Shown here piece after piece: positions 25,146 to 34,016 of a DNA stretch of 64,000 nt (positions are counted from its first letter, which is position 1; the number at the start of each line of letters is the position of its first letter). The stretch lies in the NCBI GenBank assembly GCA_014204635.1, contig JACHLS010000005.1:208716-272715 (forward strand). Direction: 5' to 3'. The notes beneath the pieces are model-generated. The model was not told the DNA's origin, did not search any database, and worked only from the letters and a program-made list of their open reading frames with translations. This DNA comes from Sporosarcina luteola. GTDB lineage: Bacteria > Bacillota > Bacilli > Bacillales_A > Planococcaceae. Made by a program: the position numbers and the translations under genes.

Positions 25146-25174
25146 ATTATAACAGGTTTATCAAACACAATCAA
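25146..25174 (-). promoter_or_regulatory. Sigma-A promoter of the biosynthetic cluster
   Basis: On the minus strand TTGATT (25169-25174) and TATAAT (25146-25151) are separated by exactly 17 bp. Transcription would begin near 25138, giving a leader of about 60 nt before the first gene. The surrounding DNA is very AT-rich. No operator palindrome or pathway regulator gene was seen. Confidence 0.75.
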
Positions 25175-25633
25175 TAGAATATAAAGAATATTTTATCTAT
25201 TCTACAATTTTAGCTATTGAAATATATAATTTTACTTGAATCGACTTTTTGATCGTCACACATCAGAGGGGGAAACCAATGAAGCAGCACTGCCACTGTG
25301 CCGCAACGCAACTGTATGGCCTTGTTTAAACGAAAAGACCCTGGAACATTCCATATACGGAATGTTCCAGGGTCTTTTAGGTTCAGCCTAATACCGACGG
25401 CAAGCTCTCGTGGAATTCCAAGTATGGATGGCTTGTCATTCTAAGCGCAGACACAGCCCTTCCATCCTTCTTTTTGCTGCAACGACATTCAGTACACAGC
25501 AGTTGTGACTTATTGGCTTCCTTTGCAGAGTTTCTACAAAGAAACCTTTAACAGTCTACATTCTCACGGATTGCGCCCTCGCCAGGGCATACCGAGGTTG
25601 CTTTTCCTGTTTTTTCGTTCGGAAGTTAACTCA
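25175..25633. other. Intergenic stretch between cluster promoter and chemoreceptor gene
   Basis: About 460 bp. It holds a cobalamin-riboswitch-like fragment at 25268-25318 and a long terminator at 25333-25378. From 25380 to 25633 I see no gene; it is the 3' untranslated side of the chemoreceptor gene. Confidence 0.5.
25333..25378. terminator. Strong bidirectional terminator
   Basis: A perfect 20-bp stem, AAAAGACCCTGGAACATTCC and its complement, with a 6-nt loop (ATATAC). A- and T-runs flank both sides, so it can stop transcripts from either direction and insulates the biosynthetic cluster from the chemoreceptor gene. Confidence 0.9.
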
Positions 25634-27367
25634 TTATTTGATCGTAAACGTACTTAATTTTTCTTCCAAACTTTTGACTGCCTCTGCCAATGAATGCGAT
25701 GATTCTTCCATGATTTTCATAGAATTCAATTGCTTTTCGGTTTCCGATGTCAATTCGTTAAAAATCAATAAAGAATTTTGAGAAGCTCCGGCAATTTCAG
25801 TTACGGTTGCATTGACCTCCTCGGAGCTGGCAGACATCTCTTCATACACAGCAGAGGATTCTTGAATTTCTCCGCTTACCAGTTTTGTTGAATCTACGAT
25901 TTGATTCATAATCGTCCCGACATTGTCGATAACCTGGACTCCTGTTGCAACTTCCTTTGTACCTTTCTCCATTGCTTCTACAGCATGCTTCGTATCGACT
26001 TGTGTCAACTGGATGATGTTTACGATTTCAGCTGCAGCTGTTTTGGATTGCTCCGCCAACTTACGGACCTCATCCGCTACAACGGCAAATCCTTTTCCAG
26101 CTTCACCGGCTCTCGCAGCTTCAATCGCTGCGTTTAACGCAAGTAGATTTGTTTGTTCCGAGATGCCAGAAATAACGGAGACAATTTGTCCGATCTCTTG
26201 TGAGCGGACCCCTAGCTGCTCGACAATTTCCGCTGAACTGCCAACGGTTTGGTTGATGTGCTGCATTTGATTGACTGCTTCTTGAATCAAATCCTTGCCG
26301 TTTTGCGTTAGAGTTAATGTATCTTCGGATTTCATTGCAATAGTGGAAGCAGATTCCGCAGCACGATGAATGCCGATCGCCATTTCTTCCATGACCCGTG
26401 CACTTTCCTCTGAACTGGCTGCCTGAGATTCTAGACTTCCAGCCACTTGATGAATCGATTCTGAAAATTGATTAGAAGATTCAACGGTATCCCCTGCGAT
26501 CTTTAGAAACTCAGTAGAAGATTGATAGACTTTATCAGTCACCACATGAGCCTGTTGTATGACAGCGCTTAAGGTTTCCGTCATTGTATTAAATTGCTGG
26601 CTCAATTCACCTAGCTCATCATTACTTTTCACGTGAATCTTTGTAGTAAGATCACCATCGCTCACTTTCCCAATTGCAGTTTGTATCTCTGTAATAGGCG
26701 CCAATAACTTTTTCGAGCCTACATATTGTAGGAGTAACACAACGAGTAAGGAAATGCCGATTCCGACTGATAGCCACAATAAGAATTTATATTTTAATTG
26801 ATTCATAATACTCGCATCCAAATCGACAGCAAATACAGCTGTCACTTCATCCTGATCATTCAGAATGGGAACTAAAGCCGCTTGCCAGGTTCCAAACTCG
26901 TCGGTGTATATTTCTGAGTATGCAGGTTGTTTACTCGTAACGGCTTGTTCTAATGCATCCGCTAACAGCTCACTTGAAAAGATATCTCCAGGATATAGGT
27001 CATCTTCTATATTATTTGTCGGTACTGCTAATAATTTGATTCCTCTCTGTTCATCCGCAAATTTGGGATCCATAATATATCCTTGCGATACCGAAGATTC
27101 ATTAGCAGCCAGATGGTCCAAATGCCCAATTAACTTTTTCTGGATTTCACTATTTACGTCACTATTGGATTTCGCAGCCTCAACATCGTCCCTATCGATT
27201 GTGCTAGCCCATAGTTGCGCAACACCGCCAGCTCTATCATGAATCACAGTTTGGACAATCTGATTATTAAGCATATAACTAATAACACTTGTACAAAGTC
27301 CTACTAAAACAACCGTGAGAAAAGATAAAAGCAAGTTTTTCCCAAGTAAAGTTCGTTTTCTTTTCAT
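25634..27367 (-). CDS. Methyl-accepting chemotaxis protein
   Basis: 577 residues from ATG 27367 with GGAGG 5 nt upstream. Layout: membrane segment about 8-30, an extracellular sensing domain about 35-190 of single-Cache/dCache appearance ('[21 protein letters not shown]'), second membrane segment about 192-212, HAMP about 213-265 ('[19 protein letters not shown]'), then the coiled signalling domain. The hairpin tip '[20 protein letters not shown]' and '[14 protein letters not shown]' is fully conserved. Ligand is unknown. No che genes are nearby, so it feeds a remote chemotaxis system. It lies next to, but on a separate transcript from, the biosynthetic cluster. Confidence 0.93.
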   Translation of the reverse strand: MKRKRTLLGKNLLLSFLTVVLVGLCTSVISYMLNNQIVQTVIHDRAGGVAQLWASTIDRDDVEAAKSNSDVNSEIQKKLIGHLDHLAANESSVSQGYIMDPKFADEQRGIKLLAVPTNNIEDDLYPGDIFSSELLADALEQAVTSKQPAYSEIYTDEFGTWQAALVPILNDQDEVTAVFAVDLDASIMNQLKYKFLLWLSVGIGISLLVVLLLQYVGSKKLLAPITEIQTAIGKVSDGDLTTKIHVKSNDELGELSQQFNTMTETLSAVIQQAHVVTDKVYQSSTEFLKIAGDTVESSNQFSESIHQVAGSLESQAASSEESARVMEEMAIGIHRAAESASTIAMKSEDTLTLTQNGKDLIQEAVNQMQHINQTVGSSAEIVEQLGVRSQEIGQIVSVISGISEQTNLLALNAAIEAARAGEAGKGFAVVADEVRKLAEQSKTAAAEIVNIIQLTQVDTKHAVEAMEKGTKEVATGVQVIDNVGTIMNQIVDSTKLVSGEIQESSAVYEEMSASSEEVNATVTEIAGASQNSLLIFNELTSETEKQLNSMKIMEESSHSLAEAVKSLEEKLSTFTIK

Positions 27368-27822
27368 GTTTTCCTCCAATGTTTTATATTGAATACTGTT
27401 ATGACAATCTATAGAGCATCATAGGTAATATCCAGCGCCCAAATGATACTTTGGACTTCTATATCCCCTATTTATTTTATGTCTTTCGTATGAGTATCCA
27501 TTAACATTTTACTATTAAAAAATGACAAAAGTCTACATAATTATATATATTTTTTAATTTATTCTTTTAATAAACGACAAGCAGTTCTCAAATAACAATG
27601 TATGGTGAATTCTTACTCTTTTTATCATTCGCTGATCTGAGGACCTAAGACACCGGGGGACCAGACGTATGGGGCGTAAATTCTACGTTTTCAAGTCTAT
27701 CGTATAATTTTAATTTACTATACAATTATAGTACATTGTATAAACAGAGGAACTCCCAGCAAGAGTAGAGCCAATAGCTCATATTTGGTTGGGATTTTGG
27801 AGAAAGTTGGAGGTTGCCCACT
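27368..27822. other. Divergent intergenic region, chemoreceptor / gntR operon
   Basis: 455 bp, AT-rich. It carries the palindrome at 27719-27742 ahead of the GntR gene. No sigma-D-type promoter for the chemoreceptor gene could be recognised by eye. Confidence 0.5.
27719..27742 (+). promoter_or_regulatory. Candidate GntR operator upstream of the gntR gene
   Basis: TATACAAT, an 8-bp spacer and ATTGTATA form a perfect inverted repeat 80 bp before the GntR start. The same TATACAAT half-site recurs at 28642 in front of the first M20 gene, so both are probable binding sites for the encoded regulator. Confidence 0.6.
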
Positions 27823-28470
27823 ATGAGTAAATATTTGCTATTGACGGACCACGTCTATAACTATATTGTCGAACAGATCAATAACGGCGAACTGATTGCC
27901 GGAAGCAAGGTAAATGAAAGCGCTATCAGTGAGGCGTTAAAAGTGAGCAGGACGCCGGTCCGCGAAGCATTGATTCAACTGTCCGCAGATGGTTTACTGG
28001 AAAATGTCCCGCGAAAAGGGTTCATAATCAAAAAACTAACAAAGGAAGAGGCAAAGGAAACCTTTTTTATCATTGGCGCATTAGATGGCTTGGCTGCTTC
28101 TCTGACAGCTCCCTTACTGACCGAAAAGCATTATAAAGAAATGGAGTTTTATATCCAAAGTATCGACTTGGCCATTAACACAGAGAATTTCGCTATGTAC
28201 CATAAAATGCAGGAAGCATTTCATCACGTGTATTTATCGCTTTGTCCGAATCGGAGCCTAGTCAACTTGCTGCTCCAGTTAGAGAGAAAGTTCTTGAAAA
28301 ACATGGATGGCTTGGGAGATGCGGAATTTACCAAGCAACGGCTGACAGAGACGAATAATGAGCATCGAAAAATGGTCGAACTATTTAGAGCGGGTAATAC
28401 AGCCGAATTAGAACAATATATGAAAGAAGTTCATTGGAATGTAAAAAAAGCGGAAATCATACCGTTGTAA
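27823..28470 (+). CDS. GntR family regulator, FadR/FCD subfamily
   Basis: 215 residues from ATG 27823, with GGAGG 9 nt upstream. The N-terminal winged helix is classic: 'GELIAGSKVNESAISEALKV' and 'SRTPVREALIQLSADGLLE' then 'PRKGFIIKKLT'. The C-terminal all-helical part (about 75-210) is an FCD-type effector domain, with metal or ligand histidines plausible in 'EAFHHVYL'. It probably represses the downstream M20-YfcC-M20 genes until an acylated amino acid or related ligand appears. Palindromic sites precede both this gene and the operon. A terminator separates it from the operon. Confidence 0.9.
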   Translation: MSKYLLLTDHVYNYIVEQINNGELIAGSKVNESAISEALKVSRTPVREALIQLSADGLLENVPRKGFIIKKLTKEEAKETFFIIGALDGLAASLTAPLLTEKHYKEMEFYIQSIDLAINTENFAMYHKMQEAFHHVYLSLCPNRSLVNLLLQLERKFLKNMDGLGDAEFTKQRLTETNNEHRKMVELFRAGNTAELEQYMKEVHWNVKKAEIIPL

Positions 28471-28487
28471 TGAACTATCAGTTTACT

Positions 28488-28523
28488 AGCAAGCTCCAAG
28501 TCACTTGGCATGCTTGCTTTTTC
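28488..28523 (+). terminator. Terminator of the gntR gene
   Basis: AGCAAGC pairs with GCTTGCT around an inner AAGT/ACTT stem, followed by TTTTTCTTTT. It lies about 18 nt after the stop codon. Confidence 0.8.
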
Positions 28524-28614
28524 TTTTGCTCTTTTATGTCCTCTCCTATAGAAATCAGCCATGTCTATGTTATGACCCCATCCAACATGACCATATTTCA
28601 GAAGGATTTTTTTA

Positions 28615-28663
28615 TTGAAAATCCAAAAATATAATGTACAATATACAATATACATCGCAATGT
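28615..28663 (+). promoter_or_regulatory. Promoter and GntR half-site of the M20 operon
   Basis: TTGAAA (28615-28620) and TACAAT (28637-28642) are 16 bp apart; an overlapping TATAAT lies at 28630. The TATACAAT element shared with the gntR operator covers 28642-28649, and an outer ATGTA/TACAT pair brackets it. Regulator binding there would overlap the promoter. Confidence 0.5.
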
Positions 28664-28710
28664 AAAATTTAGTTTTGCGAAATCCATATCACCATAGGGG
28701 ATGTTACAAC

Positions 28711-29829
28711 TTGAATAGTCAAAATTATAAATTAGCTGTGAATCTTAGACATGAACTGCACCAACATCCTGAGCTGTCAAACGAAGAAGTGTGGACAAAG
28801 CAACACTTAATAGACTTTTTGCAAACGCATACATCTAATCTTGAAATAGTCGATAAAGGAACTTGGTTTTATGCGATTTATCATGCTGGAGAAGGAAAAC
28901 GGAATATTGCATTCCGTGCTGATTTTGATGCTCTTCCTATGGATGAAGTGATCGACGTGCCATGGGCATCCAAGTTTCCCGGCAAAGCACATAAATGTGG
29001 TCACGATGGACACTCTGCGACACTAGCGGGGTTTGCTCTTGAAGTAGATCAATTAGGGGCGGATCATAACATTTTCTTTCTTTTCCAGCCAGCTGAAGAG
29101 ACTGGTGATGGAGCGATTCAATGCGTTGACCTCATTAAAGATCATCAGATTGATGAAATTTTCGCCTACCATAATATGAGCGGTCTTCCTTTCAAAACAG
29201 TCGCACTTAAGGACGGCACACAATTTTGCGCATCCAAAGGAATGACGATTCATATGGAGGGTGCCCCGGCTCATGCGAGTCAGCCAGAGACGGGTATCAA
29301 TCCTTCTTTCGCCATCGCGGCTATTGTGAATGAAATTCCGAAGTTCATTGCAGAGGATAAGAATAAAGGGCTCGTCCTTTGTACGATTGTTCAAATCGAT
29401 ATAGGTGAGAAGGCATTTGGCATCGCTGCCTCAAAAGGTGATCTTCGCATGACTATTCGTGCTCTTTACGAAGAAGAAATGGACAAGCTGCAGGAGAACT
29501 TGGAAACACTCGCGAAGGAGCAGGCGGAAAAATACGGCTTGCGGGTCAGTTTCTCCTATAACGATGAATTTCCAGAGACAGCGAACCATAAAGAAAGTGC
29601 GGACAAAATCCGTCAAGTCGCACAGGAGAAAGGAATGGCTTTCCACGAAATGGAGGAAGCATTCCGCGGATCGGAAGACTACGGCCACTTTACAAAGTTG
29701 ACGAAAGGCGCCTACTGCCTGATCGGGAACGGTGAAGAATATCCGAATGTCCATACGCACGAATTTGATTTCCGGGACGAACTGATAGAAACCGGAGTTG
29801 AACTATTCAAGGGGCTTGTCGGATTGTAA
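28711..29829 (+). CDS. M20 family metallopeptidase/amidohydrolase, first copy
   Basis: 372 residues from TTG 28711, where AGGGG lies about 10 nt upstream; the in-frame TTG at 28675 has no RBS. M20 metal motifs are visible: 'RADFDALPMDE', 'HKCGHDGHSATLAG' and 'LFQPAEETGDGA', with the later 'HASQPETGINP' dimerisation-domain segment. Such enzymes remove acyl groups from N-acyl amino acids or open related amides, using two zinc or manganese ions. It is the first gene of the operon with a YfcC transporter and a second M20 enzyme. The exact substrate is unknown. Confidence 0.9.
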   Translation: MNSQNYKLAVNLRHELHQHPELSNEEVWTKQHLIDFLQTHTSNLEIVDKGTWFYAIYHAGEGKRNIAFRADFDALPMDEVIDVPWASKFPGKAHKCGHDGHSATLAGFALEVDQLGADHNIFFLFQPAEETGDGAIQCVDLIKDHQIDEIFAYHNMSGLPFKTVALKDGTQFCASKGMTIHMEGAPAHASQPETGINPSFAIAAIVNEIPKFIAEDKNKGLVLCTIVQIDIGEKAFGIAASKGDLRMTIRALYEEEMDKLQENLETLAKEQAEKYGLRVSFSYNDEFPETANHKESADKIRQVAQEKGMAFHEMEEAFRGSEDYGHFTKLTKGAYCLIGNGEEYPNVHTHEFDFRDELIETGVELFKGLVGL

Positions 29830-29863
29830 TTTCTTATAGATAGAGGAATCGGGAGGAAATGAC

Positions 29864-31276
29864 ATGTCAAAGAAAGAGAAACCAAAGGGGATCAATTTTC
29901 CGCACGTTTATATTATGTTTCTACTCGTTATGTTGTTAGTAGTGGCACTCTCTTGGATTGTACCAAGCGGGCAATATGAACGTGTGGTGGATCCTGAAAC
30001 CGGGATTACAAAATTGAATACTGAAGTGTTCAACTATGTCGATACAGAAAAACCGATCGGCTTCATGGACTTCTTTACTGCATTGCATAAAGGCGTCGTC
30101 CAGTCCGGCGATATTATTGTCATGTTGCTTTTTGCAAGCGGTGCGCTTTACATCCTGGAAAAATCCGGCGCGATTGCAGCAGGCATCCATAAATTGCTGC
30201 GCATTGCAGGCGGAAAAGAAAAGCTGATCATCTTCGCCCTGCTCACGCTGTTCGCCATTTTAGGAACAATCGGTTTTGGTGAAGGCGGCATTCCGTTCAT
30301 CCCATTGGCAATGGCTGTCGTTATGGGAATGGGGTATGACCGGATCACCGCGTTCGCCACGTCTACTATTGGCCTTGCGATCGGGTTCACAGCAGGCGTC
30401 GTGAATTTTTATACGACTGGCGTGAGCCAATCAATCGTTGGCTTGCCGATCTATTCGGGTCTTGGTTTCCGGATTATTTCATTAATCGTCTTCCTGGCCA
30501 TCTCGATCATTTACATTATGCGTTATGCCAATAAAACGAAAGCTGATCCATCAAAGAGCCTTGTCTTTGAAGAATACAGAGAACAACTGGCAAATACGAA
30601 ACAAGCCGAGTATGTAGAAGAAGCATTCACTTGGCCAAGAAAGCTGGCCTTGCTCGGATTGGTCGTTGTACTCGTCGGCAGTGCATTCGGTGCCATCAAG
30701 CTTGGCTGGGGAATGCCGGAGCTTTCAGCCGTCTATGCGATCTATGCGGTCTTTCTTGTTATCATTTTGCGTTTGAATCCAAGTGAAGCCGCCGAAACGT
30801 TCGGGACGGGGGCAGCAAGACTCCTCCCAACAGGGCTTGCTATCGGGTTTGCCCGTTCTGTCATGATTTTAATGGACCAAGCTCAAATCATCGATACGGC
30901 GGTCCATTCTTTGTCGGGATTACTAAGCAACACAGGCTCGATCATTACATTGCTTGTTCTGTTCGTCGTTGTCATTTTCTTCAACTTCTTCGTAGTGTCC
31001 GGCAGCGGCAAAGCGATGATTCTAATGCCGATCATGGGACCTTTAGGAAAAATCCTCGGCATCAATCAGCAAGTCATGGTTGTCGTGTATCAGTTCGGAG
31101 ATGGGTTTACAAACTACTTATGGCCAACGTCCGGTGGATTAATGGCTGCGCTCGGCATGTCGAATGTAAACTATGCCGACTGGGTAAAGTTTTCGTTGAA
31201 ACTCTTCCTATTATTGCATTTCGCCGCGTTCATTTTAATCATCATTGCACATTATATCGGGTTGGGGCCGGCGTAA
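29864..31276 (+). CDS. YfcC family (DcuC/ArgO-like) membrane transporter
   Basis: 470 residues with about eleven or twelve membrane segments, RBS GGGAGG before ATG 29864. Sequence hallmarks are the N-terminal 'LSWIVPSGQYERV', 'TIGFGEGGIPFIPLAMAVVM' near 140, 'FVVSGSGKAMILMP' near 377 and 'DGFTNYLWPTSGGLMA' near 415, as in PF03606 proteins. Family members carry C4-dicarboxylates, amino acids or small peptides. Being flanked by two M20 hydrolases, it most likely imports their acylated amino-acid or dipeptide substrate. The gap to the next gene is 71 nt with no terminator. Confidence 0.88.
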   Translation: MSKKEKPKGINFPHVYIMFLLVMLLVVALSWIVPSGQYERVVDPETGITKLNTEVFNYVDTEKPIGFMDFFTALHKGVVQSGDIIVMLLFASGALYILEKSGAIAAGIHKLLRIAGGKEKLIIFALLTLFAILGTIGFGEGGIPFIPLAMAVVMGMGYDRITAFATSTIGLAIGFTAGVVNFYTTGVSQSIVGLPIYSGLGFRIISLIVFLAISIIYIMRYANKTKADPSKSLVFEEYREQLANTKQAEYVEEAFTWPRKLALLGLVVVLVGSAFGAIKLGWGMPELSAVYAIYAVFLVIILRLNPSEAAETFGTGAARLLPTGLAIGFARSVMILMDQAQIIDTAVHSLSGLLSNTGSIITLLVLFVVVIFFNFFVVSGSGKAMILMPIMGPLGKILGINQQVMVVVYQFGDGFTNYLWPTSGGLMAALGMSNVNYADWVKFSLKLFLLLHFAAFILIIIAHYIGLGPA

Positions 31277-31347
31277 ACACCGTAACCACCTGATACTAGG
31301 AAGATCACCAGCTCATTCAATCTAGCAAATAAGAAAGGGATGTCGTC

Positions 31348-32571
31348 ATGATCAATCTTTTTGAAGAATCAAAGGCGTACGAAGAACAAATCATTCAGGA
31401 CCGCCGCTATTTACATCAGCATCCTGAGATTGGATTTGATTTGCCAAATACCCAGAAGTATATCCAGCAACGGCTGGATGAAATGGGGATTGCCTATAAG
31501 CAATGCGGGAAAGTGCCGCCTGAAGTGAAAGAAAAGTATGCGAGAGCCGGTTTTGGTGAACAGGACAAATGCACGGGCGTTGTCGCAACAATCGGACAAG
31601 GTTCTCCATGTATTCTGCTCCGTGCCGATATGGACGCGCTGCCTATACAAGAAGAGGTAGAGTCGGAGTTCAAGTCAAAAAAGGACGGCAGGATGCACGC
31701 TTGCGGTCATGATTCCCATGTAGCGATGTTGCTCGGGGCGGCTCAACTGCTTAAAAAGCATGAAGCTGAGCTAAAAGGAACAGTCAAATTATTTTTCCAG
31801 CCTGGGGAAGAATGGGGCTACGGTTCGAAGTTAATGATCGACGATGGCGCATTGGAAAACCCGAAAGTAGATGCGGCATTCGGCATTCATATCATGCCCG
31901 ACCAAGAAGCAGGAACATTGTCTGTCAGCAAAGGGACCCTGTCGCAAGCAATGGATACGTATATTGTCGATATCCAAGGCTATGGCGGACACAGCTCCCA
32001 GCCGCATAAGACGATTGATGCAAATATGATTATGAACCAGCTTTATACGAGTCTCAATCTCTTGATGACGCGGGAAGCCGACCCAAGCCAAAGTGTCACG
32101 TTCTCCGTCGGATCCATGAGCGGCGGCACCGTAACGAATGTTATTCCAGAAAAGGCCGTGCTCAGCGGTAATATGAGGAGCTATGATCAAAAGACGCGGG
32201 ACCATCTCTGTGAACGCATCCCGGAAATGATCGACCATGTTGTCAAAGCGTGGCGCGGCGAATATAGCACAACCGAGTTCCACACACCGACGACGTACAA
32301 TGACCCAGAGTTTGTCGATTCCATCACTCCGTTTCTGGAGCAAGTGATGGGATCTGATAAGATAGCCGATCACGGAGTCCTCAGCGGTTCCGAAGATTTC
32401 TCTTATATTTCCCAAGCAGTACCATCTGCCTTTGTCATCTTAGGGACAGGCCAAGAAGGAGAAGCGCCGGTTCATAATCCTCGCATGAAGCAAAATGAGG
32501 AGATCTTCAAGTATGGGGCGGCTCTTCATGCCAATGTAGCAATACGTTGGTTAGAATCACAACATAATTAA
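31348..32571 (+). CDS. M20 family metallopeptidase/amidohydrolase, second copy
   Basis: 407 residues with RBS GAAAGGGA. Motifs: 'RRYLHQHPEIGFD' at the start, 'LLRADMDALPIQEE', 'MHACGHDSHVAMLLGAA' and 'FFQPGEEWGYGS', then 'GYGGHSSQPHKTIDANM' and the C-terminal 'LSGSEDFSYI'. It is closer to the hippurate hydrolase/IAA-amino acid hydrolase branch than the first copy and only distantly related to it, so the operon carries two different specificities. Soluble, with two metal ions expected. Regulated with the operon by the GntR protein. Confidence 0.9.
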   Translation: MINLFEESKAYEEQIIQDRRYLHQHPEIGFDLPNTQKYIQQRLDEMGIAYKQCGKVPPEVKEKYARAGFGEQDKCTGVVATIGQGSPCILLRADMDALPIQEEVESEFKSKKDGRMHACGHDSHVAMLLGAAQLLKKHEAELKGTVKLFFQPGEEWGYGSKLMIDDGALENPKVDAAFGIHIMPDQEAGTLSVSKGTLSQAMDTYIVDIQGYGGHSSQPHKTIDANMIMNQLYTSLNLLMTREADPSQSVTFSVGSMSGGTVTNVIPEKAVLSGNMRSYDQKTRDHLCERIPEMIDHVVKAWRGEYSTTEFHTPTTYNDPEFVDSITPFLEQVMGSDKIADHGVLSGSEDFSYISQAVPSAFVILGTGQEGEAPVHNPRMKQNEEIFKYGAALHANVAIRWLESQHN

Positions 32572-32596
32572 ATGGACAAAATGAATATGATGATTG

Positions 32597-32650
32597 AACC
32601 CAATTCCTTCAGCATGAATGCCAAACGGGGAATTGGGTTGATTTATTTTC
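32597..32650 (+). terminator. Terminator of the M20-YfcC-M20 operon
   Basis: AACCCAATTCC (32597-32607) pairs with GGAATTGGGTT (32629-32639), an 11-bp stem, followed by the T-rich GATTTATTTTC. It lies 25 nt after the stop. Confidence 0.85.
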
Positions 32651-32951
32651 TTTTAGCAGTATGTTCATTTCCTATGGAAGCAGATTTATCTTATAATGAT
32701 AGTAATAGACCAAAAACACTAGGATTCAGCTATGAATATTGCATCTAATCGCCACGACCATTCCATTTTAACTAACGAACAACCCCTATAACTCACGTAG
32801 ATGCTGCGCAAAAAAATTATTGATGGTATAGCTAGCAACTTATAGGTATAAGATGACGTTAGATAGGTAAAGAGTTTTCTGATTGGGTAAAAAATACTGA
32901 CCAAAGTGTCACGGGTGTTAATACTATAGGATACGAGGGGTTTATATTTAA
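32640..32951. other. Intergenic stretch before the AI-2E family gene
   Basis: About 310 bp, AT-rich, with no ORF worth reporting. A TACTAT near 32920 could be a -10 for the downstream gene, but no matching -35 stands out. Confidence 0.4.
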
Positions 32952-33995
32952 ATGGATACAATCATTGAGCTGTTCCGAAAAAAAGAAGTGAAACGCTTCA
33001 TCATTTTTATCTTGATCATCATTGTGCTATTCAGCGTGCGAAGTATGATGAATCTTATTCTGCTTACTTTCATTTTTACCTTTTTAATGAACCGGCTCGT
33101 GGAATTCACGGCAAAACGTGTACGATTGAATCATAAACTGATTGTTATCTTGCTTTATACGTTTATCGTCGGCCTACTGACAGTCGCCATACTCAAATAT
33201 TTACCACTTATCTCTTATGAAATTTCCCAGCTGGTTACACAAATAACGATTTTCTTTACCCATGCCCAAGAACATCCGCTGCTTGGCAATCTGGCAGCCT
33301 TCATCTCCATGGATAAGATAAATTCGTACATTGCGAATGGATTTTCGTTTGTTGTGAAGTACTTCTCTGATATTAGCAAAATAAGTATCCAGGTGATTAT
33401 CGCATTGATTTTAAGCTTGTTTTTCCTACTGGAGAAACCACGCCTGATTGAGTTCACCAGCAAGTTTAAACAAAGCAAGATTGCACCATTCTATTATGAG
33501 ATTGAATTCTTCGGGAAAAAATTCTCCCAAACATTTGGAAAAGTGATCGAGGCCCAGTTCATCATCGCACTCGTCAATACGGCGTTATCCGTTATTATTT
33601 TGACAATTCTGGGTTATCCGCAAATTGTTGGATTGGCGATCATGATTTTCTTCCTTGGGCTCATCCCAGTGGCCGGGGTCATTATTTCCTTGATTCCACT
33701 GACCATTATTGGTTTTACAATCGGCGGCGTTCTAACGGTTATCTACTTGCTTATTGCCGTGATGGTCATTCATGCGATTGAAGCGTACATTTTGAATCCG
33801 AAACTCATGTCGTCCAAAACGGATCTGCCCGTCTTCTACACATTCGTCGTACTGATTTTTTCGCAAAACTTCTTCGGCGTGTGGGGACTGATCATCGGGA
33901 TCCCTGTCTTCGTCTTCCTTCTTGATATACTGGATGTAACGAACAAGGAACCTAAGCAGGTAACGGGAATAGCAAAAGACAAGAAGGATAAATGA
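32952..33995 (+). CDS. AI-2E family transporter
   Basis: 347 residues, RBS GAGGGG before ATG 32952. Seven or eight membrane segments with the family pattern: two N-terminal helices (12-50), a helix 60-80, an amphipathic stretch 95-135, then the conserved 'FGKVIEAQFIIALVNTALS' near 198, 'GLIPVAGVIISLIPLTIIG' near 237, 'HAIEAYILNPKLM' near 275 and 'GVWGLIIGIPVFVFL' near 310. The family includes TqsA and Na+/H+ antiporter-like exporters; substrate here is not known. The stop codon sits in the loop of its own terminator. Confidence 0.9.
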   Translation: MDTIIELFRKKEVKRFIIFILIIIVLFSVRSMMNLILLTFIFTFLMNRLVEFTAKRVRLNHKLIVILLYTFIVGLLTVAILKYLPLISYEISQLVTQITIFFTHAQEHPLLGNLAAFISMDKINSYIANGFSFVVKYFSDISKISIQVIIALILSLFFLLEKPRLIEFTSKFKQSKIAPFYYEIEFFGKKFSQTFGKVIEAQFIIALVNTALSVIILTILGYPQIVGLAIMIFFLGLIPVAGVIISLIPLTIIGFTIGGVLTVIYLLIAVMVIHAIEAYILNPKLMSSKTDLPVFYTFVVLIFSQNFFGVWGLIIGIPVFVFLLDILDVTNKEPKQVTGIAKDKKDK

Positions 33996-34016
33996 CATCC
34001 TTCTTGTCTGTTTTTT
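33978..34016. terminator. Terminator shared by convergent genes
   Basis: GACAAGAAGGAT (33978-33989) and ATCCTTCTTGTC (33997-34008) form a perfect 12-bp stem followed by TGTTTTTTT. The stem begins inside the AI-2E gene, with the stop TGA in the loop; it reaches the stop of the convergent anti-sigma gene. Confidence 0.9.
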
